Of a DNA stretch of 64,000 nt, positions 44,237-54,169 are shown piece after piece (position 1 is the stretch's first letter; each line of letters opens with the position of its first letter). The notes below the pieces were generated by a model. It worked only from the letters and a program-made list of their open reading frames with translations. It searched no databases and was not told the origin of the DNA. This stretch comes from Halobacillus mangrovi. Its GTDB lineage: Bacteria; Bacillota; Bacilli; Bacillales; Halobacillaceae. The position numbers and the translations under genes were made by a program. Location: assembly GCF_002097535.1 (NCBI RefSeq), contig NZ_CP020772.1, positions 2,480,001 to 2,544,000 of the forward strand, in the 5' to 3' direction.

Positions 44237-44860
44237 TTAACCCACCTTTCCCATTAGGTAAACGACAGTAAAGATGAAAACCCAAACAACGTCAATGAAG
44301 TGCCAATACAGGCTTGCAATATAAAACTTCGGGGCGTTGTAGAGGTTTAAACCACGTTTTTGATTTCGTACCATTAACGTTACGATCCACAAAAGACCAA
44401 ACAAAACGTGACCGCCGTGGAAACTTAACAACGTATAAAATGCAGATCCAAATGCAGAGGATTGGAATGTAAATCCATACTCGTGAATGTAATGATAGAA
44501 CTCGTAAATTTCACATCCCAGAAAAGCCAAACCCAGCAATACGGTAATGGCTAACCACGTCTGCATTTTGCCAAAATCATGGTTCTTCATATGGTACATC
44601 GCATATACACTCGTCAAAGAACTTGTAAGGAGGAACATGGTCATAAGGAAAACAAGTTCCAAACCAAACAAATGCTCAGGTGTGTTCTCTCCTTGCGTCG
44701 ATCCATTCAATGCAATATACGTACCAAAAAGACTTGCGAACAAAACTGTTTCCCCGCCTAGGAAAAACCAGAATCCTAGGAATTTATTTTTACCTTCAAG
44801 GGTGGCTTTTTCCGGATCATGCGGCATGTGTTTCGGATTTAATACATCTTCATGACTCAT
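44237..44860 (-). CDS. ctaE: Cytochrome c oxidase subunit III (CtaE)
   Basis: 207 aa, five membrane helices, typical of the short bacterial subunit III. Signatures: GKNKFLGFWFFLGGETVLFASLF, SFHGGHVLFGLLWI and the final ASLYWHFIDVVWVFIF. Start overlaps the ctaD stop by one base (TAATG). Confidence 0.96.
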   Translation of the reverse strand: MSHEDVLNPKHMPHDPEKATLEGKNKFLGFWFFLGGETVLFASLFGTYIALNGSTQGENTPEHLFGLELVFLMTMFLLTSSLTSVYAMYHMKNHDFGKMQTWLAITVLLGLAFLGCEIYEFYHYIHEYGFTFQSSAFGSAFYTLLSFHGGHVLFGLLWIVTLMVRNQKRGLNLYNAPKFYIASLYWHFIDVVWVFIFTVVYLMGKVG

Positions 44861-46731
44861 TATTTGCCAGCCCCCTTCTTAATATCTGCTTCAAGCTCTT
44901 CTTTATGAATATGGTAGCCAAGATCATCTTTTACGGAACGGATGAACATGGAACCAAGAGTAATCCCCATACCAATAAATACCGCTGCTAACCAGGCTTT
45001 GTCATCAACCTGATAGATGAACCCAAATCCTGCAATAAACATTCCAAGTGACATCGTAAATGGCAGGATTGATCCGTTAGGCATGTGAATGTCACCAAGC
45101 GGCTCTGCAGGTGTCATCCCTTTTTTCCCTTCCATTTTCTCAATCCATAATGGATCAAGCCCACGTACTAGTGGTGTCTGAACAAAGTTATAATATGGCG
45201 GAGGAGAAGGAATCGACCATTCCAGGGTACGACCATTCTCCCACGGATCGGCATCTGCTTTTTCTCCTTTAACAGCAGTGTAAACAATGTTTATCAAGAA
45301 AATGACGGTACCGATTGCCATTAAGAAGGCACCAATTGTACTAATTAAGTTTCCTGTAGCCAGACCTTGCCCTTCCAGGAATACCCAATAACGGCGGGGC
45401 ATACCCATTAAACCAAGGAAGTGCTGGATAAAGAACGTCAAGTGGAAACCGATAAAGAATGGCCAAAATGCCAGTTTGCCTAACTTTTCATTCAATACTT
45501 GACCGAACATCTTCGGCCACCAGTAGTGAAGTGCTGCAAAGATACCAAAGGCTACACCACCAACGATTACGTAGTGGAAGTGTCCGACAACGAAATAAGT
45601 ATCATGATACTGGAAGTCAGCTGCAGCTGCGGCAAGCATAACCCCTGTCATACCACCAATTGTAAAGGACGGTATGAATGCTACAGTCCAAAGCATAGCT
45701 GAAGTCATACGAATTTGGCCGCCCCACATGGTAAACAACCAGTTGAATATTTTAATCCCTGTCGGAACAGCGATTGCCATTGTAGCTACTGCGAAAATGG
45801 AGTTAGCAATTGGTCCCATACCGACTGTGAACATGTGGTGTGCCCACACCATAAAGCCTAGGAAACCGATCAATACAGTCGCAAAGACCATGGCAGAATA
45901 CCCAAACAAACGCTTTTTCGAGAAGGTTGGAAATATATCACTAAATGCTCCAAACAATGGAAGGATTAGAATGTAAACTTCCGGGTGACCAAATATCCAG
46001 AATAAGTGCTCCCAAATGATTACGTTTCCTCCAAGACCCACATCAAAGAAAGCAGACCCAAACATACGGTCAAACATCATTAGAAACAAGCCAACTGTCA
46101 ATGCAGGAAAGGCAAATAGAATTAATGTACTTGTTACAAATACAGACCAAGTAAAGAGTGGCATACGCATATAGGACATGCCAGGTGCTCTCATATTGAC
46201 GATAGTGACCAGGAAGTTGATCCCACCTATTAATGTTCCAGCCCCTGAAATCTGTAATCCCATGACATAATAGTCAACACCATGCCCAGGTGAAGTTGTA
46301 GAAAGTGGTGCATAGTTTGTCCACCCAGCATCAGGTGCACCCCCTGTAAACCAAGACACGTTTAACAACAATCCCCCGAATAGGAACAACCAGAATCCTA
46401 ACGAGTTCAAAAATGGGAATGCAACGTCACGTGCACCTATTTGTAAAGGTACGACGGCGTTCATCAGTGCGAAAATTAATGGCATCGCTGCCAGGAAAAT
46501 CATTGTCGTTCCGTGCATTGTTATCATTTCATTATAAAGTCCAGCTGATAAGAAATTATTATCCGGTTTCATCAACTGAATTCGAATTAACATGGCTTCT
46601 AGCCCGCCGATCAAGAAAAACAAACCACCAGACACCAAGTAAAGATGCGCAATCTTCTTGTGGTCCACTGTTGTTAAATAATCCCAGATCGCAGCGCCGA
46701 GCCCTCGTTTTTGCGCTACTGCAGTACTCAC
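44860..46731 (-). CDS. ctaD: Cytochrome c oxidase subunit I (CtaD)
   Basis: 623 aa with GTG start after AGGGAGGT. Haem-copper oxidase with the six invariant histidines visible: the low-spin haem ligand in NEMITMHGTTMIF, the CuB Tyr-His region WIFGHPEVYILILP, the His pair in VWAHHMF, and the high-spin/low-spin haem ligands in VGHFHYVIVGG. Extra C-terminal helices follow (PFTMSLGMFIAGFG). Type A oxidase; CtaC carries a cytochrome c domain, so this is a caa3-type enzyme pumping protons in the membrane. Confidence 0.98.
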   Translation of the reverse strand: MSTAVAQKRGLGAAIWDYLTTVDHKKIAHLYLVSGGLFFLIGGLEAMLIRIQLMKPDNNFLSAGLYNEMITMHGTTMIFLAAMPLIFALMNAVVPLQIGARDVAFPFLNSLGFWLFLFGGLLLNVSWFTGGAPDAGWTNYAPLSTTSPGHGVDYYVMGLQISGAGTLIGGINFLVTIVNMRAPGMSYMRMPLFTWSVFVTSTLILFAFPALTVGLFLMMFDRMFGSAFFDVGLGGNVIIWEHLFWIFGHPEVYILILPLFGAFSDIFPTFSKKRLFGYSAMVFATVLIGFLGFMVWAHHMFTVGMGPIANSIFAVATMAIAVPTGIKIFNWLFTMWGGQIRMTSAMLWTVAFIPSFTIGGMTGVMLAAAAADFQYHDTYFVVGHFHYVIVGGVAFGIFAALHYWWPKMFGQVLNEKLGKLAFWPFFIGFHLTFFIQHFLGLMGMPRRYWVFLEGQGLATGNLISTIGAFLMAIGTVIFLINIVYTAVKGEKADADPWENGRTLEWSIPSPPPYYNFVQTPLVRGLDPLWIEKMEGKKGMTPAEPLGDIHMPNGSILPFTMSLGMFIAGFGFIYQVDDKAWLAAVFIGMGITLGSMFIRSVKDDLGYHIHKEELEADIKKGAGK

Positions 46732-46772
46732 GCTTTTACCTCCCTTTTAAAACCTCTGTCTCATCATTTGAG

Positions 46773-47837
46773 TTATTCGTCAGTATTTCGTGTAGGAACA
46801 TCTGTCCCGACATCAGAATGCTTCAGTTGAAGCAAGTAATCTGCAATCTTGCTTGCTTCTTCTTTGGAAACAATATTTGCCGGCATTTGGTTACCTGGTT
46901 TTATTTCATCAGGGTTCGTAATCCAATCGACTAAGTTTTCTTTAGACGGATCCATTATTCCTGCAATCTTTTCGCGATTTCCGAAGTTCGTCAGGTTTGG
47001 TCCTACACCCGCCGATGATCCACCAATCGCGTGACAGCTCATACAGTTGTTATTAAACAACTCTTGCCCTTCCTGAGCTGAAGCGGTTTCAGGAGTTGCT
47101 TCAGGATCTACATTTTTCATGTCTTCTACCCACTGATCAAATTCATCAGGGCTTACAGCAATAACCCTGAAGTCCATCAAGGAGTGAGAAGGTCCACAAA
47201 GCTCAGCACAGTGACCCCAGTAAACGCCTTCTTCGTAAGCTTCTAAGTACATTGAGTTAATGTTTTCACCAGGATTCGTATCCATTTTCCCGGCAATAGA
47301 TGGCAGCCAGAAAGAGTGGATAACGTCGCTGGATTTCATGTTTAAGTATACGCGCTCTCCTGTAGGGATGTAGAGCTCTTGACTTGTAGCAATTTCCTGA
47401 CCAGCATAATTGAAATGCCACCAGTATTGATTCCCTATGACGTCAATTGTTATTGCATTTTCATCGTCCTGACCAGACGTATCCGCTAAGTCAAATGTTG
47501 CCTGAACGGTAGGAACAGCCAACACAAGGAGTAAAATGATCGGAATTACAGTCCAAATCACCTCTAACGCCTTGTTTCCTTCCGTCTGCTTAGGAATTAA
47601 GTTTTCTTGTCCTTTTTTCTGTTTATAACGGATAAGGACAAAAGCATAGATTGCCATTACGATAACGAAGACAAAGATCATTATCGCAATACTGATGATC
47701 ATAAGATCTAATAATAATTCCGCTCCGTAGCCTTTAGGCTTAAGGGCACTCAAATTGTCTACCCCACATCCGGACAGGATGAGGGTGAGAGCACCAAATA
47801 GAAACAATGAACGGAATTTTCCCATCCAACCTCTCAT
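46773..47837 (-). CDS. ctaC: Cytochrome c oxidase subunit II with cytochrome c domain (CtaC)
   Basis: 354 aa lipoprotein: signal peptide with lipobox LSGC (Cys24), two membrane helices, cupredoxin domain with the binuclear CuA motif (GHCAELCGPSHSLMDF), then a C-terminal cytochrome c domain with CMSCH and a distal Met (GNQMPANIV). This fusion defines caa3 oxidase. GAGAGG precedes the ATG. Separated from ctaB by 74 bases containing a perfect hairpin. Confidence 0.97.
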   Translation of the reverse strand: MRGWMGKFRSLFLFGALTLILSGCGVDNLSALKPKGYGAELLLDLMIISIAIMIFVFVIVMAIYAFVLIRYKQKKGQENLIPKQTEGNKALEVIWTVIPIILLLVLAVPTVQATFDLADTSGQDDENAITIDVIGNQYWWHFNYAGQEIATSQELYIPTGERVYLNMKSSDVIHSFWLPSIAGKMDTNPGENINSMYLEAYEEGVYWGHCAELCGPSHSLMDFRVIAVSPDEFDQWVEDMKNVDPEATPETASAQEGQELFNNNCMSCHAIGGSSAGVGPNLTNFGNREKIAGIMDPSKENLVDWITNPDEIKPGNQMPANIVSKEEASKIADYLLQLKHSDVGTDVPTRNTDE

Positions 47838-47881
47838 GAATGATACCTCTCTTTCTCTTTTTATACATAGTATATTTTGGA

Positions 47882-47908
47882 ACTAGCCCAATTTAATATT
47901 GGGCTAGT
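47882..47908. repeat. Perfect hairpin between ctaB and ctaC
   Basis: ACTAGCCCAAT / ATTGGGCTAGT, 11-bp arms and a five-base loop, no T-run on the minus strand. It lies in the ctaC-ctaB junction and, since ctaC lies downstream of ctaB here only in map order, could be an mRNA stabiliser or weak terminator at the ctaC-to-ctaB or ctaB-to-ctaC boundary. Confidence 0.6.
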
Positions 47909-47911
47909 ACT

Positions 47912-48856
47912 TTAAAATGGAAATGGTAGGGTAACGAGTACCATCATAAAGAAGATGATGGTTAAATAATTTAGGGAGTAAATAAACATCCATGTTGCCC
48001 ATTTGTAATCATCTTTCATGAAGAAACCGGCAACCCCCAAAGCCAGCCAGCCAAGGGACAGGGTGGTAGCTGTTATTAGAAATATACTTCCAAGTGAAGC
48101 TAAATAGATTGGCAAGGGCAGTAAGCAAGCAACGTAGATGACAATTTGTCTCTTTGTCATATTGAATCCGTGCACCACTGGTAGCATCGGTATGCCTGCA
48201 GCTTGATACTCATCCTTCTTCTTCATGGCTAGCGCCAGGAAATGAGGGGTTTGCCAAATGAACATAATTAAAAATAGAATAATGGCTTCTAACTGAAGGC
48301 CAGGGTCAATGGCAGACCATCCAATTAACGGTGGGACAGCACCGGAAAAGCTTCCGATAACCGTATTAATTGTGTACCTTCTCTTTGACCACATCGTGTA
48401 CAGTACGACATATACGAACCATCCGAACGCTCCCCACAAAGCAGCTTCTAAGGTTGTAAATAATAAAATGACAAATCCGGCTAGTGAAGTCCCGATTCCT
48501 AAATTCCGAATCAATGTCAATGACATGGTTCCTGTAACGGTCGGTCGGTTTTTTGTTCGGGACATGATCGGGTCGATATCCCGGTCATACCAGTTATTTA
48601 TTATACATCCTCCTGCAATGACGAAAGCGGTTCCGAGCATTGTCAGCAGAAAAGTCAACCAATGATCGATAAAAGAGGATCCTGTAAAATATAAAGCTAA
48701 CCAGAATCCCGCAAAGGTGGTGATTAAGTTTGAATTTATAATCCCTACTTTGATCAAGCTTTTGATATCAGCTAACAATGAAGATTCACGTACAGTCGAT
48801 TTAGATTGGCCGATGATTTCTGTAGAAGCAGACTCGACTGTTCTTGGATTATCCAT
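47912..48856 (-). CDS. ctaB: Protoheme IX farnesyltransferase (CtaB)
   Basis: 314 aa, nine membrane helices, UbiA superfamily. Prenyl-diphosphate-binding motif NNWYDRDIDPIMSRTKNRP and second motif MKKKDEYQAAGIPMLP. Makes haem O from protohaem, the first step to haem A. First gene of the ctaB-C-D-E-F unit on the minus strand. The partner haem A synthase ctaA, normally next door, is not in this window. Confidence 0.95.
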   Translation of the reverse strand: MDNPRTVESASTEIIGQSKSTVRESSLLADIKSLIKVGIINSNLITTFAGFWLALYFTGSSFIDHWLTFLLTMLGTAFVIAGGCIINNWYDRDIDPIMSRTKNRPTVTGTMSLTLIRNLGIGTSLAGFVILLFTTLEAALWGAFGWFVYVVLYTMWSKRRYTINTVIGSFSGAVPPLIGWSAIDPGLQLEAIILFLIMFIWQTPHFLALAMKKKDEYQAAGIPMLPVVHGFNMTKRQIVIYVACLLPLPIYLASLGSIFLITATTLSLGWLALGVAGFFMKDDYKWATWMFIYSLNYLTIIFFMMVLVTLPFPF

Positions 48857-49302
48857 CGTAATATCTTCCTCCTTCTACCTCTCTTACGTTCCATGATTGA
48901 AATCACCATGACGTCAATCGAGGACAGTTTCCATCCTCTAAAGTCTCAAGGACAAGAAACATCAAAATAATTGTATCATGGAATTTGTCTTCTATCTATT
49001 TAATTAAGAGATTTTTGAGATTTTGTGACAATTTTGTGAAGGAGTTTCATCCCTTAGTATCAACAACAAAATCATTTTTTAACGCTTTTTTCATGCATCC
49101 TTTTACAGTAGTGTAATATTTCAGTAATACATGCACTTCTATATTTCTAGCAGACCCTACAGAACAATGCAAGTCTTTTTCCAAAAGAGTACACTCTTCA
49201 TATGAATTTAGGCACGTCATTCAGGTTGATTATTGACGCTTCCTCAATACCACAAGACAAATTAGCTCTCAAGAGGTTTTAAAGTTAGAGACTGTTTAGC
49301 AG
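48857..49302. other. Intergenic region upstream of ctaB (ctaA position)
   Basis: About 450 AT-rich bases with no gene. In B. subtilis ctaA occupies this position between pycA and ctaB. TACAAT on the minus strand (48970-48975) is a likely ctaB -10; a tandem TTTTGTGA repeat lies upstream at 49021-49039. No ctaA remnant is recognisable. Confidence 0.6.
49021..49039. promoter_or_regulatory. Candidate ResD-type tandem sites upstream of ctaB
   Basis: TTTTGTGA at 49021-49028 and again at 49032-49039, start-to-start 11 bases (one helical turn). B. subtilis ResD binds TTTGTGAAT-like sites, often in tandem, and controls ctaA and other respiratory genes. Located about 60-75 bases upstream of the expected ctaB transcription start, whose promoter has a poor -35. 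Confidence 0.45.
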
Positions 49303-49334
49303 AAAAAAGCCCAGGGGGAACCCCTAGACTTTAT
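49303..49334 (-). terminator. pycA terminator
   Basis: Stem AAGTCTAGGGG / CCCCTGGGCTT (wobbles) followed by TTTTTT on the minus strand, 60 bases past the stop. Confidence 0.88.
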
Positions 49335-49395
49335 GGTATTATTGGTCGGTCTTATTTTTTTCTAATTACAGAAGTTATTATTAAAAAGCTCTATC

Positions 49396-52300
49396 TTATT
49401 CGAATTCTATTAGCAAATCACCTACATGAATTGCTTCATTATTTTCTACATAGATGTCTTTAATGACTCCGTCGAAAGGTGCTTGGACTGTCGTTTCCAT
49501 CTTCATAGCTTCTGTGATCATTAGATGGTCGCCTTTTTTCACTTTCTCACCTTTACTGGATATTACTTTTATTACTGTCCCAGGCATGCTAGCACCAATA
49601 TGTTTATTATTCGACTTATCTGCTTTTGGGCGTTCCTGTACGGAGGCTTTAACATTTTCATCCTTAATAACTACTTCACGAGGCTGTCCGTTCAATTCAA
49701 AGTAGACAGTTCTAGTCCCATCCACTTGAGCTTCTCCTACTGATACAAGTTTCACAATCAAAGTTTTACCTTGCTCAATCTCTACTTCTATCTCTTCACC
49801 CAATCGCATTCCATAAAAGAATGTCGGGGTATCCAGAACAGACATGTCACCGTATTGCTCGGTAAATTTCTGATGATCCATAAAAACTTTAGGATACAAG
49901 GCATAGCTGATCATATCAAAGCTTGTCACTTGCCTGTCTAACTTATGGAACAACGTTTCCTTAAGATCATTGAAATCGACAGGGGGAAGCAATTCACCAG
50001 GCCGGACCTTAATCGGTTCTCTCCCTTTTAAGATAATACGCTGGAGCTCAGAAGGAAAACCTCCGTAGGGCTGTCCAAGATATCCTTGGAAAAACTCTAC
50101 GACGCTGTCTGGGAAGTCAAGATTATCTCCTCGTTCGAAAATATCGTCTTCATTCAATTCGTTTTGAACCATGAATAAGGCCATATCTCCTACAACTTTT
50201 GAAGAAGGCGTAACTTTTACGATATCTCCAAACATATCATTGACTCGGCGATACATTTTTTTCACTTCTCCCCAACGATCATTCAAGCCTACAGCCTTCG
50301 CCTGCTGCTGCAAATTACTGTATTGTCCTCCTGGCATCTCGTGTTCATATACTTCCGTATGCGGGGCCATCATGCCGCTTTCAAAGTCATGATAATATTT
50401 TCTCGTATCTTCCCAGTAATGACCCAATTCTTCATATGCCTTGATATTAACATTTGGCTTACGCTCATTGCCTTCAAGTGCATAATAAAGACTATTTGCG
50501 CTAGGCTGCGATGTAAGTCCTGCCATTGAGCCAGTCGCGACATCGACTACGTCTACCCCAGCCTCGACTGCACGGGAATACGTGAAAATTCCATTTCCAC
50601 TTGTATCATGGGTATGAAGATGAATTGGGATGTCAATCGCATCCTTCAGTGTACTAATTAATTGATAAGCTGCTTCAGGTTTCATTAGACCTGCCATATC
50701 TTTAATACCAAGAATATGAGCCCCTGCATCCTGCAGCTCTTTTGCTACTTTCTTATAGTATTCCAAGTCATATTTTGGACGGGAAGAATCTAAAATATCC
50801 CCTGTGTAACACATGGCTGCTTCTGCCACTTTGTTGTTCTCACGCACGGAGTCGATAGCAAGTTTCATACCTTCTACCCAGTTAAGACTATCAAAGATAC
50901 GGAAAACATCGATACCAGCGCTGGAGCTCTTTTCAACAAATTCCCGAATCAAGTTATCTGGATAGTTTTTATAGCCAACAGCGTTAGATGCTCTCAATAA
51001 CATTTGGAAAAGCACATTTGGTGCTTTCTGTCTTAGTTTTAATAAGCGTTCCCACGGATCTTCATTTAAGAAACGGTAGGAAACATCAAAGGTTGCACCG
51101 CCCCACATTTCCATAGAGAAAAGTTCAGGGAGCAGACGAGCAGTCGGCTCTGCAATATTTTCCAGGTCCTTCGTCCTTACACGTGTAGCGAGTAAAGACT
51201 GATGAGCATCTCTAAATGTAGTATCTGTCAGCAGTACTTCCTTTTGTGCTTTTAACCACTTTGCAAGCTCCTCTGGCCCCTGCTCATCGAGGATCTGTTT
51301 TGTTCCTCGAGGAATTGGGACTGAATGCTTCACATGTGGCATACGAGCCCTTGAATAGGTCGGCTTCTTACGATTGCCATACCCCTCAAATCCATTAATC
51401 GTTCGATCGGCAATGTAAGTCAGCATTTTCGTGCCACGGTCTTTTCGTTTAGGAAATACAAAAAGCTCAGGAGAACGATCTATGAATGTCGTATCATACT
51501 CACCCGTTATAAACTGCTTGTGTTGGATGACATTTTCTAAGAAAGGGATATTCGTCTTAATTCCACGGATTCGGAATTCTTTTAGGTTTCTTACCATCTT
51601 ATGAGCCGCTTGATCGAAGCTTAGCGCCCATGTAGAAAGTTTCACTAACAGTGAGTCATAGTATGGAGATATTACAGCACCTTGGAAACCGTTCCCTGCA
51701 TCAAGACGGACACCAAACCCTCCACCTGTACGATAGGCCATAATTTTTCCTGTATCCGGCATAAAGTTGTTTAAAGGATCTTCGGTTGTAACTCTTGACT
51801 GAATTGCGTATCCGTGAGTTCGGATATCCTTCTGCTCGGGGATATTTATCGGTGCATTATGTAGTCCATGACCGTCTGCAATCATAATTTGAGTCTGTAC
51901 AATGTCCACCCCAGTGATCATTTCGGTAATGGTATGTTCCACCTGAACACGAGGGTTTACTTCAATAAAATAAAATTCGTTACCTGTCACTAAGAATTCC
52001 ACAGTTCCTGCATTTAAGTAGTTCACATTATCCATCAGCTTCACTGCAGATGCACAAATTTCTTCTCTTAATTCGTCGGTAAGAGAAACACTCGGAGCGA
52101 CTTCTACAACTTTTTGATGTCGTCTTTGGACAGAACAATCTCTTTCGTAGAGATGTACAATATTCCCTTCATGGTCGCCGATAATTTGGACTTCAATATG
52201 TTTCGGTTGTTCAATTAATTTTTCCACATAGACATCGTCGCTTCCAAAAGCAGCCCTCGCTTCTGACCGGGCACGATCATATGACTCCTTCAGAGTATCC

Positions 52301-52839
52301 GCACTTCGTACTACTCGCATTCCTCTTCCACCGCCACCCATGGCAGCTTTAATCATAAGCGGGTAACCATGTTCTTCACCGAACCGGCGAATTTCTTCGA
52401 TCCCGCTGACTGGACCATCACTTCCAGGAATAACAGGAATATCAGCAGCAACGGCCTGCTCTCTTGCCTTAACTTTATCTCCAAACATATTTAGATGGTC
52501 GCTTGTTGGACCAATGAAGGTGATCCCCTCTTCTTCACAACGCCTTGCAAAATGAATATTCTCGGATAAAAAACCGTAACCAGGGTGAATCGCATCGACA
52601 TCGACACTCTTGGCAATTTCAATAATGCCTTCAATGTCAAGATACGCATCAATTGGTTTTTTCCCTTCTCCTACTAGATATGCTTCATCTGCTTTGTATC
52701 GATGATAAGAACCTGTGTCTTCCTGAGAATAGACCGCTACTGTACGGATGTTCAGTTCTGTACAAGCACGAAACACTCGAATAGCAATCTCTCCACGGTT
52801 AGCAACTAATACTTTATTGATATGTTTTAGTTCTGCCAT
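49396..52839 (-). CDS. pycA: Pyruvate carboxylase
   Basis: 1147 aa, full length. Biotin carboxylase domain (1-~455: VLVANRGEIAIRVFRAC, GGGGRGMRVV ATP loop, FIEVNPRVQVEHT), carboxyltransferase domain (~530-830: LLTDTTFRDAHQSLLATRVRT, with metal ligands in HLHTHDTSG), PYC_OADA region, and a biotinyl domain with EAMKMET, biotin on Lys ~1113. Makes oxaloacetate from pyruvate and bicarbonate. It overlaps the end of ftsW by 13 bases; ftsW-pycA order is as in B. subtilis. Confidence 0.98.
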   Translation of the reverse strand: MAELKHINKVLVANRGEIAIRVFRACTELNIRTVAVYSQEDTGSYHRYKADEAYLVGEGKKPIDAYLDIEGIIEIAKSVDVDAIHPGYGFLSENIHFARRCEEEGITFIGPTSDHLNMFGDKVKAREQAVAADIPVIPGSDGPVSGIEEIRRFGEEHGYPLMIKAAMGGGGRGMRVVRSADTLKESYDRARSEARAAFGSDDVYVEKLIEQPKHIEVQIIGDHEGNIVHLYERDCSVQRRHQKVVEVAPSVSLTDELREEICASAVKLMDNVNYLNAGTVEFLVTGNEFYFIEVNPRVQVEHTITEMITGVDIVQTQIMIADGHGLHNAPINIPEQKDIRTHGYAIQSRVTTEDPLNNFMPDTGKIMAYRTGGGFGVRLDAGNGFQGAVISPYYDSLLVKLSTWALSFDQAAHKMVRNLKEFRIRGIKTNIPFLENVIQHKQFITGEYDTTFIDRSPELFVFPKRKDRGTKMLTYIADRTINGFEGYGNRKKPTYSRARMPHVKHSVPIPRGTKQILDEQGPEELAKWLKAQKEVLLTDTTFRDAHQSLLATRVRTKDLENIAEPTARLLPELFSMEMWGGATFDVSYRFLNEDPWERLLKLRQKAPNVLFQMLLRASNAVGYKNYPDNLIREFVEKSSSAGIDVFRIFDSLNWVEGMKLAIDSVRENNKVAEAAMCYTGDILDSSRPKYDLEYYKKVAKELQDAGAHILGIKDMAGLMKPEAAYQLISTLKDAIDIPIHLHTHDTSGNGIFTYSRAVEAGVDVVDVATGSMAGLTSQPSANSLYYALEGNERKPNVNIKAYEELGHYWEDTRKYYHDFESGMMAPHTEVYEHEMPGGQYSNLQQQAKAVGLNDRWGEVKKMYRRVNDMFGDIVKVTPSSKVVGDMALFMVQNELNEDDIFERGDNLDFPDSVVEFFQGYLGQPYGGFPSELQRIILKGREPIKVRPGELLPPVDFNDLKETLFHKLDRQVTSFDMISYALYPKVFMDHQKFTEQYGDMSVLDTPTFFYGMRLGEEIEVEIEQGKTLIVKLVSVGEAQVDGTRTVYFELNGQPREVVIKDENVKASVQERPKADKSNNKHIGASMPGTVIKVISSKGEKVKKGDHLMITEAMKMETTVQAPFDGVIKDIYVENNEAIHVGDLLIEFE

Positions 52840-54020
52840 GATCTCACTCCTCGATTATTCATATAAGTTTGTTTGGATTGCGCTTTTTCTACTGGTGCTT
52901 CTTCCCCTTCTTGCTCTTTGATTTTAACGGTACGGGCAATATTGTTAAGGATCCCAACAGCCACCATCAATATTAAAAGGGATGAACCCCCATAACTGAT
53001 AAACGGAAGGGTAACACCTGTAATAGGCAATAACCCGCTCATTGCTCCCAAGTTGATCATAGCCTGAATAGCGATCATGGATGAGATTCCTATCGCTAAC
53101 AGTGCTCCAAAAGCATCCCGGCACTTGGACGATATGTAGAGCCCTCTTAAAACGATTAGTGCCATAAGTCCTATCGTGATGGCAACTCCAATAAAACCTA
53201 GCTCTTCCGCAATGACGGCCATAATAAAGTCAGTATGAGGCTCTGGTAAATACCCTAATTTTTGGACCCCTTGCCCAATTCCTTCTCCTAACAATCCTCC
53301 AGTTCCTATTGCCACGTAGGACTGAATCAAATGGTATCCGTCTTGATCAGGCGATTCGAAAGGCTGGTAAGCACCTGAAAAGCGTTCCAGTCTTTCATCC
53401 GTAACCATTTGGGTACTTCCAATCAGGATGAGTCCCACGGTTACTGCAACTAAAATTAAAATGTGCTTCCAGTGGATACCTGAAGTCATAATCAACACAC
53501 TTGCAATCAAACCGATAATAGCTGCAGAACCAATATCAGGCTGCAATACGATCATAGCTAAAATTAGTGAAGTCAAAATAAGCGGAGGTACAACAGCTTT
53601 CGTAAAGTCTCCAATGTACCTCTGTTTTTTTGCATAGACGGCAGATAAATAAATAATCAAGCCGATCTTTACAAATTCTGCCGGCTGAAAGTTCATAAAA
53701 CCGAAATTATACCAGGAGACTGCATTATTGACCTCTGTGCCGAATACGAACAAACCAGCTAATAGCGTAACCATAAGCAACACGCTCAATTTTGCTAACC
53801 TTTGCCAGTGACGGTATGGCACTAACGAAGCTCCGATCATTAATACGAGTCCTATAGAGAACCATTGAATCTGCTTCATCAAAAAGTGGTCGCTTGGCAC
53901 TCCGAATCTAACAGGACCGTAAACCATACTTGCACTGTAGATCATGACCGTGCCGAATGCTATGAGAGCAATAGGGGCAAATAGCAAGCTAAAGTCGTAA
54001 CTTTTCAAATGTCGTTTCAT
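52827..54020 (-). CDS. ftsW: Cell division protein FtsW (SEDS polymerase)
   Basis: 397 aa, ten membrane helices. SEDS signatures FMNFQPAEFVKIGLI, QPDIGSA, GIGQGVQKLGYLPEPHTDFI and VTGVTLPFISYGGSS, with a hydrophilic C-terminal tail. Vegetative septal glycan polymerase working with PBP2B. Position between ylaN and pycA identifies it as FtsW, separate from spoVE at 10086. Confidence 0.94.
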   Translation of the reverse strand: MKRHLKSYDFSLLFAPIALIAFGTVMIYSASMVYGPVRFGVPSDHFLMKQIQWFSIGLVLMIGASLVPYRHWQRLAKLSVLLMVTLLAGLFVFGTEVNNAVSWYNFGFMNFQPAEFVKIGLIIYLSAVYAKKQRYIGDFTKAVVPPLILTSLILAMIVLQPDIGSAAIIGLIASVLIMTSGIHWKHILILVAVTVGLILIGSTQMVTDERLERFSGAYQPFESPDQDGYHLIQSYVAIGTGGLLGEGIGQGVQKLGYLPEPHTDFIMAVIAEELGFIGVAITIGLMALIVLRGLYISSKCRDAFGALLAIGISSMIAIQAMINLGAMSGLLPITGVTLPFISYGGSSLLILMVAVGILNNIARTVKIKEQEGEEAPVEKAQSKQTYMNNRGVRSWQN

Positions 54021-54121
54021 ATTTATTCATCCCTACTTTATATATTTGTTCTCGCTGCATTCGCAGAATTCCTTCTATTTTGTCAATTATAGAGCGAAAT
54101 TTCGCGAAAGCGCTTTAATAT

Positions 54122-54164
54122 AAAAAAACTCAAATTACAACAGAGGTCGTCGCAATTTGAGCTT
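54122..54164 (-). terminator. ylaN terminator
   Basis: Stem GCTCAAATTGC / GTAATTTGAGT with a 13-base loop, then TTTTTTT on the minus strand. Confidence 0.85.
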
Positions 54165-54169
54165 GTCCT

